DNA of 64,000 nt, taken from assembly GCA_008704415.1 (NCBI GenBank), contig VXIS01000217.1:18803-82802 (forward strand). Direction: 5' to 3'. Source of the DNA: Sphaerosporella brunnea. Taxonomy: Eukaryota; Ascomycota; Pezizomycetes; Pezizales; Pyronemataceae. Both the position numbers and the translations under genes were made by a program. The notes under the pieces were generated by a model. It saw only the letters and a list, made by a program, of their open reading frames with translations. It searched no databases and had not been told where the DNA came from. This document shows positions 52,662 to 62,964 of this stretch, in pieces (position 1 is the stretch's first letter; every line of letters starts with the position of its first letter).

Positions 52662-55244
52662 TCAAACAATCCTCAACTTCCTCGCTCCTTTAGCTTTTCC
52701 CGCCTTACTTTTCCTCTTCTTCTTGCCGGACTCAAAGGCCGCCGCTGAGGCATGATCTCGTCCTAAATTGTCAAGGTCCTTCACCTTGTAGATGCGCACG
52801 ATCCAGTTCTCGCTGGTGAACGCCTCTTCCAGGGTGTTGAGAGTAGGTCCCACGGCGGGCAGCTTGACGCCACGAACACGATCCTGAGCCTGGCCGGCAG
52901 GGAAAAGCGTGTTATAGTTGTAGTACGACATTTTGTACCTGTTGTTGTCAGTATCGAAAATATGTCAACTGACAGCGTGGGCCATACATCAAGCTGTTCT
53001 TCATCGTCTCAGTCGCACCGTCGTCGACACGGTACTCGCCACGAGAGGTGAAGAACTCTCGCTCCTTCACTTCGTCGGGCCACACACCCTCGGCGATACG
53101 GATCATCCACAAGAACTGCACAGTCAGCTTTGGTTCATACTGGATTCTGTTGGATTTCTCACCTTGTTAATGTCGTCACCCGAGTAGCCAAGCAACCCAC
53201 CAAAGATGACCAGAACATAATCAACATCGTGCTTTCGCAAGATGGGGTAGGAGACCTCTTCGCGCGAAGCCATCGCCTTTCCAACAGTGGCAATGTGAGT
53301 GTTGTTCCAGGTGTTGTTGTCCACCAGCGTGGTCCTGTCCGCCATACCACCGATCTGATAACCGTAGTCCCACCAGCTCATGATCTTTGCATCATAAGGG
53401 GTATTCTTCCTCAGCCAGTAGTACGCCTCACGGTAGTCGTCAATGATGTGTTGGGAACCATCGGGCAGGCGGGAAGCCAGGACAACGGAAGGCGATGAGT
53501 AGGCGTTGGACGTGACCCAAGTGCAGTGAAGTACAAAGAGGAAAAGGTAAAATGTGAATGCACCAACAACTGTGAGCTTGGAGCCAGTGGCGTAGATGCC
53601 AACAACGGTGCCCCTGGCAGCGTTCAAAAGACCACTCTTCTTCTCTTCCTTCTCCTCGGCTGCCTTAGCGGCGGCCACAACCGCGGGATCGGGCTTCTCG
53701 AGGTTGGTGTAGACGTCCAAGATGTTGGAAAGGGCAATGGCTGCAGCCACACAAACCACAGGAGTCAATGTCAACATGAGACGAACCATGACACCGGCAA
53801 AGTAGCTGGCCATAATTCCGTAGATGATGACAAAGACGTGCTCATCAGCGAGTGTTCTGAAGCACATGTATACACCAGCGGGAAAGAGCCAGATCAGCAT
53901 CTCCAAGTCGAAGAAGAAAGCCGGCCATGCAGTCGGCTGGTGCTCCGAAACCGATGCAATGATCGGAATGTGGATCTTAGCATAGCCAGTGTCCCAGAGT
54001 GAGTAAAAACGACCGGACCAGGGCGCAATGGTCCCCGAAACCGTCAACAACACCAGAGCTGCGGAAGAGAGGATGAAGGCAACGACAATGAAGGACCGAA
54101 GCAGGGATTGGAACTGCTTGGAGGGAACTTGGGACCGAACGTAGTCGACAAATGCGACAATCTGAAGCAATCCAAAGACGCCTGGGCGAGACTGTCAGTT
54201 TGGAATAACTCCATGAAATTTTAGATTATTTACCCAATGCAGCCATGTGCTCAGACGAGCGGATGGGCAAGAAACCGACGAATGGGATTTGCATGCTGGC
54301 CAATGTTCCCAGAGCGTACCAACTGCAGTACGCCACGTACAGTCGTGCCGAAAAGCGGCCCATTAGAACCAGCACGAACGCATGTAGCGGGATCATGTTG
54401 GTGATGAACACATATCCACCCCATGCGGCGACCATGTAGAAATAGAACAGCGCGCACAGGGCTCCCCAGAAGGCGCTTCCCAGCTTCAGCGCCTTGATCC
54501 AGAGGTAGAAGGTGAACATGAGCAAGAAGATGGCAATGGCTTCATTGTCGTAAGAACCGGCCACCGATCGAGAGATGTATCCAGGCGCAATACCGATGAA
54601 GGCGGCGGCAAGAAGACCTGCCGCGTCATCCTTCATCTCCTTGGTGAACAGGTAGGTAGCGAGCGCCGTCAATCCAGAGAACGCCGGGGCAAGCATGACA
54701 CAAATGTTTCGAATGTCAACCGGGAATGTCAAGAATCGAAGAATGTGGTAGATGATGCCGGACGTCACCATGAGACCCGGATAGAGAGTACCGCCGGTCA
54801 CTCGCCCCAGCGGGTACCATGTTCCTAAACAGCATCTTCAGCGCTGCACAGGTATGTTCGGGTGCCTTGAGGGCTTACGGTCATCGAACCAGTCCCAAAA
54901 GCTATAGAAATCGTTCTGGACGAGGTACTTGGAGGCGCGGAAGTTAAACCACGGATCGACTGTTCGGGCCAGGCTGTAAGCTTCAAGGAAAACTCCGCAG
55001 CGGAAATTCGGGGGGGGGGGCGCCTACACTCGTGAATTATGCTCTCAAAACCTGCACGGTCTAAGTCAGCTACCTATCGCACTTGGCTGGATTTAAAAGT
55101 GCGCATTGGCATTGTGAACTTACGAATTACTGAAAACAGTCGACTCGAGACGGCCGCGCCAGCGATTGTGATGAGGATAACAGCTTTGAGTAAGGAGCGA
55201 AGATTCCTTGTGGACTCGTCCTTTAAGAACGCGTCCAGCGACAT
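52662..55244 (-). CDS. STT3: Stt3, catalytic subunit of oligosaccharyltransferase
   Basis: Stt3 transfers the dolichol-linked glycan to Asn in N-x-S/T sequons in the ER lumen. Seven exons: 55124-55244, 55028-55051, 54879-54959, 54234-54824, 53163-54181, 52988-53115 and 52662-52938. Exon 2 has only 24 nt (FESIIHE). The joined protein begins [20 protein letters not shown], then [16 protein letters not shown] (the first D-x-D-like catalytic motif lies in FDPWFN), [17 protein letters not shown], and many membrane segments. [20 protein letters not shown] contains the conserved WWDYG motif. [20 protein letters not shown] follows, with [17 protein letters not shown] and a Lys-rich tail at the end. 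Its 3' exon alone looks like a separate small gene but is the Stt3 C-terminus. Confidence 0.96.
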
Positions 55245-55775
55245 CTTTGAAGGAAATATTTTGGAGGGGGGGGGGGTTGGAGAGCGTTGCAGGATTGTTG
55301 CGATGTTTTGGTTAAGAGTGATAGGTAGGCCTTCGAGGCCGCGCAATGGAAATTACGCCGGGAAGCTCTCACCTCACACACATCGCTCGCAGGTAATTAT
55401 TGAAGGTGGCCTTTTCGGAGACCCTTGCCTGCCGAATCCGCGCCAAAAGTGTAATAAATTGATGCGGCTCCACAAGCCACACATAAACGCGTAACGCGGG
55501 GCAGATTCTACGTAACCATCATCTCTATCTAACTACTAGGAGACATGAATTGCGGTTTTGAATTGCGGTGTCGATTTTGCACAGTGGGCCGCTCCAATTC
55601 CTGGCAAGAGCAGTGCATCTGGTCTTATCTTATCTGCGGAGACCTGATGTGGTATCTTATCTTATCTGATGGGTTTCCAATCCATATGAGCAGCTGCTAC
55701 AGCCTCCCCCACTACACCATCTCGACATCCCCAACAAACCACCTCCAGTCCATCCGGAACAGATCTCCATTAGCG
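55245..55775. other. Divergent promoter region of STT3 and CSN8
   Basis: About 530 bp between the two start codons. It contains a direct repeat TATCTTATCTTATCTG near 55625-55670 and no coding signal. Confidence 0.45.
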
Positions 55776-56484
55776 ATGTCTCTCGCTCCTCCAGCTATCA
55801 CCCTGCCCTTCCTGGCGGATCTCTGCTGTTTCACAAGCTTGCATCCGGCTACTCTCGCCGAAACGCTTTCGGAGCTCGAAGGCAGTGCTTTGATGGATTA
55901 TAGCAGTGCAAATCCCGCCACTCTGGAGCTTCTATCGACTTACTACACTGTCTACCTTCTGAGCCTGCTCTTGGACCACGACCTGTGAGCATACTCCTAG
56001 CTGTGTTGAAGCTCCCGGAGCGGTCCGTTGACGTGACGACAGTTATGAGGCGCGGTTCCTACTACAGCGTATCCCCGGGTACCTTTTGTCCGATCCACAA
56101 CTTGCAAACGCCGCCGCTCTGCTGCGCGCGCTGTACACGCGAACGTACCTGTCGGTCTATTCGACGCTGTCAAACCCCACCTGGACCCCCGCCGTGGTCC
56201 CTCTCCGCGACCGACTCCAGGACGACTTCAAGAACACCACCTTCCAGCTGCTCTCTAAGGCCTACAAGTCGATTTCTCCTAAATCGGCTGCGTTTTACTT
56301 GGGGCTTGACGCTTCCGAGGAGGAAGCGATCAAACTTCTAGTTGCTCAGGGTTGGGGGTTTGATGCGGCCAGCGGGCTGCTCAAGCCTTCGATAAAATAT
56401 GGCAACGGGGCTACGAGGTCAACTCTGAAGGACGACAGGATCGGCAGGCTTACTGCGCTTGTGATGCATCTGACGGAGTCGTAA
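55776..56484 (+). CDS. CSN8: COP9 signalosome subunit 8 (PCI domain)
   Basis: The COP9 signalosome removes Nedd8 from cullins. In Aspergilli it governs development and secondary metabolism. Two exons: 55776-55984 and 56043-56484, joined by a 58-nt intron GTGAGC..GACAG. The protein starts MSLAPPAITLPFLADLCCFT and contains ELLSTYYTVYLLSLLLDHDL, YEARFLLQRIPGYLLSDPQ, and the winged-helix end of the PCI domain, FQLLSKAYKSISPKSAAFYL, EEEAIKLLVAQGWGFD. About 216 residues, as expected for CsnH. Match is to the general Csn8 pattern. Rpn12 was considered but is longer and lacks this N-terminus. Confidence 0.85.
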
Positions 56485-56910
56485 TGATTTTTGTCGGCTT
56501 GGACCTGTAGTAGTGTCATGGTCAAGGTTTCTGCAAAGGATTTCATATCAAATGAGCTTTGGCGTGGAGTTTGTTGGCGTTTAAATCACGAATTCGGGGA
56601 ATTCTATCTATTTGTTTTCAAGCCTCAGTCAGTTGGCCTTTGTTGAGCTTCGCACTCTGCAGCACTTAAATCTTGTAGCTGGTGGCCGCGATCCCCACAA
56701 AGAGGCATTACGGAATGGCGGGCGATCCTTTGGCTTCGAGTGGCAAAAGACGCGTCTAGCGCGGCTATAGTTAGCGGCTAAGTCTCATTTCGTGCAACAC
56801 GAGTCGCATTAAAGCTTTGTAAAGTTGGCCTTAACTAACTCACCAGCAGCAGCCAATTGCAAATGCCATGAACGCGACACGTTGAATCCCTCAAATCCCT
56901 CACTTGCACA

Positions 56911-58072
56911 ATGATACCCTCATCGCTCCTCATTCTCAGCTCTCTGGTCCAGGCCGGCCTGTGTCTCTTCAGCGTGCATGACGATCTCCTCGCATTCCCG
57001 CAGGTGAGCACGAAGACGGCTCCAACGTGCTAAAGCTTGCTGACAGCTTCCCCCGCGCGGAACGAACAGTATGAGATCCAGTTCCCAGACCTCTTCGTCA
57101 CGCCGTCTGAGGCGTCCGCCATCCTCTCACAGAATGCGCCCGGTGCCAGCAGCATGGCCAATGACGACAACCTGGCGACCTACGAGCTGATGCGCCTGCG
57201 CGACCGCTCCTTCCTCTGCGCCATCCCCGAAGTCAAGCCCCCGCCTCCCATGAACGCAACTGAAAAGGAACTGTCCAAGGTCGAGGAGGAGAAAGAGCTG
57301 GCGCGCGCTACCAGCCGCGGGTGGGAGCTGCTGTCCGATCTGGAGGGGAAGTGTCTGTATTTTGTTTCGGGATGGTGGAGCTACAGTTTCTGTCATAATC
57401 GTGAGGTCAGGCAGTTCCACCAGCTGCCGCTGCAACAGAATAATCAGTGGCCTCCCGCCGAAGATCCAGAAACCCAGAGCTATGTATTGGGACAAGTGTC
57501 ACCGGAGGCAACAAACAATCCGATGGAGGGAACAGAGTTGCAGGCAACGGGAGAATTAAGGTACTTGGTGCAGAAGTTGGGCGGTGGCACGGTTTGTGAT
57601 CTTACAGGAAAAGAAAGGAAGATTGAAGTGCAGGTATGGGCGCGATGCCGCTTTTGCTCGTAGTGTGCTGTAGTGGCTGACATCAATACAGTTCCACTGT
57701 AACTCTCATGGTACCGACCGCATTGATTGGATCAAGGAGGTCTCTATCTGCTGCTACTTAATGGTTATCTATACCCCGCGGCTTTGCAACGACGTTACCT
57801 TCCTCCCACCCAGGGACAACAAGGCGAACGGGATCACCTGCCGTGAAGTCCTGACCGAGGAACAACAGGAGGACTTCTCAAGGCGCAAGGCGAAGCAGGA
57901 GCAGGCCGATGCGCTACGTTTGTTGGAGAAGGCAGCACAGCAGATTTTGGAGCCCGAGGAAATCCCGAAAGGTCACGAGAAGCAGGCTGCCGTGGATAAT
58001 GATGACACGGAAGAGGCTGAACAGACACACGAGGAGAAGGTTCAACAGCTTCTGGATATGCTTGAGCTTTAA
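56911..58072 (+). CDS. YOS9: Yos9/OS-9, ER-associated degradation lectin with MRH domain
   Basis: Yos9 reads the trimmed mannose signal on misfolded glycoproteins and hands them to the Hrd1 ubiquitin ligase. Three exons: 56911-57003, 57070-57633 and 57692-58072. Exon 1 is a signal peptide (MIPSSLLILSSLVQAGLCLF). Exon 2 starts YEIQFPDLFVTPSEASAIL. The MRH (mannose-6-phosphate receptor homology) domain follows, with GKCLYFVSGWWSYSFCHNRE, where the WW pair and the following Gln-containing segment (VRQFHQLP) bind mannose, then GTVCDLTGKERKIEVQFHCN and CCYLMVIYTPRLCND with the domain's cysteines. The C-terminus is acidic and lacks an HDEL/KDEL signal, common in filamentous fungi. About 345 residues. 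Confidence 0.93.
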
Positions 58073-58375
58073 GCATCAGGTGTGGCTTCCATCATCGTTA
58101 GTTTGAAGCTGGTTCTGTAGGATAGGTTTTGTGATTTCCTGAATTGATTGACTGCTAGAACACATGCTAGTATTGGTGTTTGTTTCGCTTTTGCACCTAC
58201 CGGACGTGCTGACTTTGTTGGTCTAATTTCTTCTTGACTAAAAACCGACTCGGAACAGAATCGGCGAGACACTGGATGCGGTATGTTGTGCCATGACGTC
58301 AAGCACGTGCCCCCTGCAAGTACTTATCTCAGCGATCACCACTGCCACAACAAACACGACACCTACCACCTCATA

Positions 58376-59877
58376 ATGATGCGCATCTGCAGCCTGCGTC
58401 TCATTGAGACGCGGCAGTCCTCCATTGCGTTCCGCCACTTGGCCAACACTGCCAGCGAGTTCCTCCCCCGAAGACCAAACCCATCGCCGAACACATTCCT
58501 CCTTCACCAGATTCTGTCCGGCGCACGCGTTTTCCGAGGTGCCCTGCCAAAATGTATCCGTTCCTTCTCCGTCACGGCGCACAAATCTCGAACACCAATA
58601 CCACCACCGGCTGCGACGACAGAAACCGACGAACAAAGCTACAAATTCCACACGGCTGCCAGCTACTCGCCCAAAGGGCTCCAGTACAACCCGGAGCGGG
58701 ACGCATGGTACAGCGATGGGAGAGGCGGGCACATAGTACCGAAGAAACCCAAGCTCCGCAGCGACGCCGGTCAGGACGCATTTTTTGTTGCTGAGCTGGG
58801 GGACGGGGATGCAGTAGCTGTAGGCGTGGTACGTTCGTTATTACGAGCCAGCCTCTTGAAAGACGGGTTCGGGAGCTGATATGACCGGGATACAACATAG
58901 GCTGACGGTTTCAATTCCTCTCCCTCCCTCTCTAAGGATCTATGCTGAGATCCTTTGACAGGTGTGGGGGGCTACTCCAGCCTCGGTATCGACTCGGCAT
59001 TGTTCTCGCAGGGCCTCTGCGTGGGCATGGCATCCGCCGCTTGGAAGACACCCGTAAACAAGCTTGACCCTAGAGTGGTTATGGACGATGCCTACAACAG
59101 GATCAACGACGAGGGAAAGATCCGGGGCGGCGCAAGCACCGCTTGCGTAGGCGTATTTCGTCGCAACGGGCGGTTTACAGCAGCAAAGTACTTCTCTCCC
59201 CCTGCCCCACAGTAGCCATTGCCTGACCCGCAACAGCCTCGGCGACTCCGGCTTCATGATCCTCCGCAGTGGAAAAGTGCTCTACTTCTCCCCACCACAG
59301 ACCCACGTACCACCACCTCCTCCTCCTCCTCCTCCTCCTCCTCCTCCTCCTCCTCCTCCTCACTTTACCTCCTTTCCTCTGTATTGACAAACCTCCCCAG
59401 TCATTCAACTGTCCCCTCCAACTCAGCGCAATCCCCAAACGCTACCATTTCGAAGTGCATACCGACCTCCCGCGCGACGCCGCGCAAAGCTCACACTCTC
59501 TCTGCGAGGGTGACGTCGTGATCTTCGCCACGGACGGCGTCTGGGACAACCTGACCAACCAGCAAATTCTGCGTTGCGCCTCGGAAGTGATGTTGCGCGT
59601 GGGCGCCTGGGAAATCGGTGGTGACAGCGGCCACGGCATCACGCCGTCCCTCTCCCTCTCCAGCGACTCGATCACGCAGCACGGCGTCCACGTCGCTATC
59701 GCCAGATCCGTCGTAACTATGGCTAAGTCCGCTTCTATTAACACCAAAGTTGATGGCCCGTTTGCAAAGGATGTTCAGCGTCTGTTCCCAAACGAACAGT
59801 ATCGCGGAGGAAAGGTCGATGATATCTGTGTGGTTGCTACCGTGGTTGTCAAAAACGAAGCGGCCGCTAGGCGGTGA
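58376..59877 (+). CDS. PTC7: Ptc7-like mitochondrial PP2C phosphatase
   Basis: Ptc7 is a PP2C-type phosphatase in mitochondria that activates Coq7 in ubiquinone synthesis. Exons: 58376-58828, a 7-nt exon 58901-58907 (GCTGACG), 58962-59187, 59237-59307 and 59401-59877. The 7-nt exon is required to restore GVADGVGGY, where the Asp is a metal ligand of the PP2C site. Other motifs are DAGQDAFFV (the usual GEDAFF), GGYSSLGIDSALFSQGLCVG, GGASTACVGV, NLGDSGFMILRSGKV, SPPQTHSFNCPLQLSAIP, EGDVVIFATDGVWDNLTNQQ and KVDDICVVATVVV, the C-terminal metal site. The first 60 residues are Arg/Ser-rich, a likely mitochondrial presequence. MM at 58376/58379 gives two adjacent possible starts. Intron 4 is a CTC microsatellite. 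Confidence 0.9.
59318..59370. repeat. (CTC)n microsatellite inside a PTC7 intron
   Basis: About seventeen uninterrupted CTC units lying within intron 59308-59400, between the donor and the CCCCAG acceptor. It may serve as an extended pyrimidine tract. Confidence 0.92.
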
Positions 59878-60187
59878 AGTAATTTACAACTATCTGCAGG
59901 CACATTTTTCCTTTATTTTCTCGAAGATGTGTAAGATATTATACATAGTAGCATTCCCCTTGGATACCCAACGAGTAGAAGACGGGGTTTGCTTCGCGGA
60001 ACCATTTGGTGGTGTTCTTAGATTTCTACGGCCTTTTAGTTAGAAACGGAAAGATAAAATGCAACATCGAATTTGGCCCCATGGTGAGAGCTCTGCGTCT
60101 ACCTCACAGTGTCTTGACAAAATTGATCTGATTCTTTTTGAAAACAATGCTTCAACGGCAAGTGTTCAATGTGCAACAATAGGGTAG

Positions 60188-60582
60188 ATTTGCAACGACC
60201 AAGGGGGTTCACATCTCAGCCCCCCTTCCTCCTCCTCTTCCTCCTCCTTAGGCGCCCTTCTCACTCACCCAGAACATCATGCTCCAAGTTCTTCCAGTAA
60301 CGATCTTACTATTGAACCAGAAGATGAGGTCGACAATTCGAGGCAATTGGAGCGTCTACCTGTCGTTCTCATACGGGGCCCTTTGAGGAGGTTGTCGGTG
60401 CCGCCCTGTATAGCTCGGACCCGGAAGAGCACCTTCTTGAAGATTACCTACTACCTAGTAGTCACACCGCTCAGCTGCTAGAAGGTAACCTTCCACAAGT
60501 GACCCGCCGAAAGTTGTGGCAAGGGCTACTACCGGCAGGGAGCTTGGGACAAAACTTGGAAGCCACGCTGCCTCAGCTGTAG
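60188..60582 (+). pseudogene. Unrecognised acidic coding relic with one frameshift
   Basis: From 60188 a frame without ATG reads through a Ser run into DLTIEPEDEVDNSRQLERLP. At about 60376 the sense moves by one base into GPFEEVVGAALYSSDPEEHL, then QLLEGNLPQVTRRKLWQGLL, and ends TAG 60580-60582. Together they give about 130 residues of protein-like, acidic sequence, but no known domain. It may be the 3' end of a decayed transposon or host gene. Confidence 0.3.
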
Positions 60583-61611
60583 CGCACTCCCCAGGAGGGA
60601 GTGGGGGGATAATTTTTTGAGAACACAGTGGTATCTATAGAGTTAATCTAAAGAGCTTCATTTTTCCTGTCTTGGTTGACTTGGACTTGTTTGAAAAGCC
60701 ACAGTGGGCCTGCGAAGTTCTAAAATATCACGGAGGGTGGTTAGATTTCTTTCAAACTCAAGATATAACTTGAAATATTGTATATATCTCTGTATAGTAC
60801 CCTTTGAGACTGAGCTCATAAACCTCCTGTTGTCAGGGCTTTAAGGCACCCGACGTTGAGCTCTCGGACATGCATCATGGATAATCACTCATTCGAAGCC
60901 ACCTCCACTCGCTGGGGGGTCACTGAACCCCATTCAGTTCACGTTCAGTGCCACTAACCCCTCTGCCGTTGAACCCCTATCCCCACTGAATCCCGCCCCT
61001 GTACCTGGGTGACCAGGCAGAAGGAGGTTATAGATGAGGTGGCGGCTAGGTGGCCCACTGGAGAGTGGCTATTGAGGCATCGCCGCACATTTATTTTCCC
61101 ACCCGCTCCGGATGGGAGGGCAGGCTCAGCCACAGAGCCAGGCAGCCGCAGGTTTGGGGCCAGCGAAGTGAACGAAACAAAACCCCCCATAGATATATTA
61201 CCTGATGCCAGTGTTGAGAATTCCTCGGTGCACAGTAACTAGGAACAGAGGTCAGAAGGCGTGCGGCGCAAGGGTGGTGATGGACAACACCAACGTGCGG
61301 CCATGCGGTGCGCTACACGGGGGCTATTCTTCACTACCCTACCACCACTCTTCACAAAGGAGTCAAAGTGCTTCGAGTGACTATTAATGATCAATCTCCG
61401 GAATACAACCACACCTACCGGCCCGGCGTGCGATGTATTGTTGCATGGTAAATAGTAATTATTTCGGCACAATTCACTAATTTTGAGTGTTCTCCCGCCC
61501 TCTCCTTCGGCCCCCCGGCGACCCCATCTACCGTACAATAACCCCCTCACGAGCAAGATGTATCAGAGCGGGGATCCCGGGGATAGAACTTTCACTTCTG
61601 TGGTACGGAGT

Positions 61612-61648
61612 GGTGCCGCGAGACTGGGTGCCGCGAGACTGGGTGCCA
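61612..61648. repeat. Short tandem duplication
   Basis: GTGCCGCGAGACTGG is repeated directly about 16 bp apart, with a third partial copy GTGCC. No gene context. Confidence 0.7.
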
Positions 61649-62669
61649 GCAGTGAGGGCTCCAGAAAAATATCTATGTATGCCCAAACGAACAGCTACTT
61701 ACTGCCGAACGAAGATTTCACTTCGCCGCCTTCCAATTTGAATCCGCCTTCAGTGAGTTCCATATGACCAGCAAAATCAGATTCTAGCTGGTGGGCTAGG
61801 GCACCAGCCCAGCAAAAGTGATATTCCCGATCGCTGCCCAAAACGAGGCAGAACAGCGATGCGCCGGTTTTCAGGAGAATATCCAAATTGTGGTATTTCT
61901 TGGACGGTGCGTTGCCGCACCAAGGTCAGGTTTCCCACGCTGTTTACAGAATTTGTCAGGCTCTTCAAGCAGTCAGGCTACGATGAGAGTTATTTGAGCG
62001 GGGATGCGACGGAGGTGACTCGCGCCGGATCCAGCCGGGACAATCCGAGAATATCCCTGGTTGTAGTCCTGCTTTTGGCTTCCGGGAAATCTTGATGAGC
62101 GGATTTTGGATGATATAGTTACGATAGGAGTCACTCCTGCCCTGTGGTGGTAATGAGAAAATGCCAGAAAGAATAAGGTAGATATTATCGAAGACTTAAG
62201 TAATACTGGGCTGGCTGCGTTGGGCTGATCAAAAAGCCGGACTGGCCTTTTGACTCGCAGTCCGGCCGGGCTTCACCAGCTGTCATGGTGGTGTTGCTCA
62301 GGTATAAAGAATGGACCATGATCGTTGATTCACTAATATCACTCTGTACTCAGCAGTGCACTTTACTTCAAAGACGCAGCCCACAGCAGCCAGGGACACT
62401 GCATCCGAGCCGCAACAACTCGTCGTATACCACCCTCTACCAGCATCGCGATCTTCTCTTCGTGGACATTTATCTTGTCTTTGACGGTCGAAATGTTCTT
62501 GTAAAGCTTGTCCATTTCGTCGGGGTTTGTCTCGTCCACCATCTGACACAGAACTGCGATAGATATTGGAACGTGGACTCTCGGTTTCAGCGGTTGTTAG
62601 TGCCAAAAGCTCATCTTTGCTCTTGCTTGCGAGCCTTAAAACAAATTTGTTCGGCATCGCCTAAGGCAG

Positions 62670-62964
62670 TGTTCTCAATAGCCAGCCAGCCCGGCTGGCC
62701 GCGAAAATTGCAGGCTGGCTGTGGGGGCTGCAGCCCACGCCGACTCACTGGACAGGTAGGTAAGAAGTATGTACCTTTGATTAACTGGATCAAGGCAACT
62801 CGCTCGTCGCGGCGGCGGTGCTTTACTGGTGATCACTCGATCGCTCGCAAATGTAATAGGCCCGACAGCGGTCTGGGCCGTTTGGGTTGATTCAAAAAGC
62901 CCGAGAGGCTGTGTAAAGCAGCCAGCCCAGCCCGCCCGGCGGTTTCGGCTGGCTATTGAGAGCA
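62670..62964. repeat. GC-rich inverted-repeat unit, possible MITE
   Basis: TGTTCTCAATAGCCAGCC (62670-62687) is the inverse of 62947-62964, with 17 of 18 matching. Next to both arms on the inside lie GGCTGGCTG-rich segments. A related segment, GGGCTGGCTG followed within 15 bp by a GATCAAAAAGCC motif, is at about 62207-62240 and again inverted at about 62886-62925. This suggests two or more copies of one short element family. No target duplication is clear. Confidence 0.45.

Noticed and set aside
52662..52931. Apparent separate 89-codon gene [10 protein letters not shown]
   Set aside because: It is the last exon of STT3: [17 protein letters not shown] is the Stt3 C-terminus and a proper intron joins it to the exon before.
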